NCBI GenBank assembly: GCA_900752425.1
Contig: CAADVE010000004.1
Coordinates: forward strand, 1-13,390
DNA: 13,390 bases
Direction: 5' to 3'
Source of the DNA: an uncultured Collinsella sp.
GTDB lineage: Bacteria; Actinomycetota; Coriobacteriia; Coriobacteriales; Coriobacteriaceae
Shown: positions 12,811-13,390 of the stretch, piece after piece
Layout of the letters: each line of letters starts with the position of its first letter
Numbering within the stretch: the stretch's first letter is position 1
The notes under the pieces: generated by a model
Told to the model about the DNA's origin: nothing
Seen by the model: only the letters and a program-made list of their open reading frames with translations
The model's database searches: none
Program-made: the position numbers and the translations under genes

Positions 12811-13390
12811 ATGGCGAACGACAGCAAGACATGGCGGTGCGGAAAGTATGAGCTCAGCTTTGACCGTCCGCGCATCATGGGCGTCCTCAACGTGACGCCC
12901 GATTCGTTTAGCGATGGCGGGGAGCACTTCGATCCGGATGCCGCCATCGAGTACGGCCTGGCGATGCTCGACGCCGGCGCCGACATCATCGACGTGGGCG
13001 GCGAGTCCACGCGCCCCGGCTTTACCCCGGTCAACCCCGACGAGGAGGCTCGCCGCGTGCTGCCCGTGGTGCGCGCGCTGGCCAAGGAGGGCGCCATCGT
13101 CTCGATCGACACGCGTCATGTGGCGGTTGCCAAGGCGGCCGTGCGCTGCGGCGCCTCGATCGTCAACGACGTGACCGGCTTCACCGATCCCAAGATGGTC
13201 GAGTTTGTTAAGACGAGCACCTGCGGCATCATCGTGATGCATGCCGGCGAGGTCGCCGCGCCCACCCGCACGCACGCAACGGTGCAGCTCGATACCTCGG
13301 CAGCAGCGTTTGTTGCCGAGAAGGCGCGCGAGGCGGCTGGCGCGGCCGGGCGTGGGGCCGAGAAGCCGGCTCGCCGGCCGACCGGCAAAG
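12811..13390 (+). CDS. folP: Dihydropteroate synthase, 3' partial
   Basis: Joins p-aminobenzoate to the pterin pyrophosphate in folate synthesis; the sulfonamide target. 193 codons are present and the frame is open at the window end. Motifs: IMGVLNVTPDSFSDGG (22-37), DVGGESTRPG (61-70), SIDT (98-101), NDVTG (119-123) and VMHAG (142-146). VMHAG replaces the commoner LMHM-x-G. After it comes an Ala-rich, basic stretch (about 162-193, including EKAREAAGAAGRG) that I do not know from typical FolP; it is probably a lineage-specific insert before the C-terminal half, which lies outside. ATG 12811 has AGGAGG 6 bases upstream. The sirtuin gene ends 95 bases before. Confidence 0.92.
   Translation, partial: MANDSKTWRCGKYELSFDRPRIMGVLNVTPDSFSDGGEHFDPDAAIEYGLAMLDAGADIIDVGGESTRPGFTPVNPDEEARRVLPVVRALAKEGAIVSIDTRHVAVAKAAVRCGASIVNDVTGFTDPKMVEFVKTSTCGIIVMHAGEVAAPTRTHATVQLDTSAAAFVAEKAREAAGAAGRGAEKPARRPTGK

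Overview
The window looks like a chromosomal contig end from a high-GC Gram-positive gut anaerobe. The best fit is a Coriobacteriia member such as Collinsella. This rests on GC-rich coding sequence, a sortase-anchored wall protein, a GltA/NfnAB-type flavoprotein pair, a fused double-ATPase ECF transporter, and many palindromic repeats in short intergenic gaps. The genus is an inference; no rRNA or marker gene is present.

Layout. Bases 1-11 look like the end of an Illumina adapter, and the wall-protein gene (+, to 958) is cut there. Bases 959-1352 hold no gene but are dense in repeats: six copies of a 15-mer in alternating orientation every 40-41 bp, a separate 14-bp perfect inverted repeat, and the terminator of the next operon. 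On the minus strand follow nfnA-like and nfnB/gltA-like genes (3592 to 1353), which overlap by 10 bases and share a TATAAT promoter. A hairpin-rich gap (3593-3966) leads to the minus-strand series glmU (7411-5999), prs (5807-4821) and pth (4596-3967). This order is familiar from other Gram-positives (glmU-prs-ctc-pth), but a 28-bp perfect inverted repeat sits where ctc lies in Bacillus.

Divergently on the plus strand lies ecfT-ecfAA-ecfS (7605-10859), a self-contained ECF-type vitamin or micronutrient importer whose substrate is not obvious. The two ATPase domains are joined by a linker (about 9291-9481) with odd codon use, bounded by imperfect inverted repeats, which looks like a palindromic element captured in frame. 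A 17-bp perfect inverted repeat and a second hairpin fill the convergent gap to exoA (minus, 11827-11009), an exonuclease III-type AP endonuclease. Divergent from exoA is a sirtuin deacylase gene (11963-12715). It is followed by folP (dihydropteroate synthase, from 12811), which runs off the window end.

Most genes are housekeeping: cell-wall precursor, PRPP, tRNA recycling, NADPH/redox, DNA repair, folate and nutrient import. The unexplained part is the repeat layer. At least five apparently unrelated palindromic sequences occur in 13 kb, one of them inside a coding region. The alternating 40-bp array and the in-gene element are the observations most worth following.
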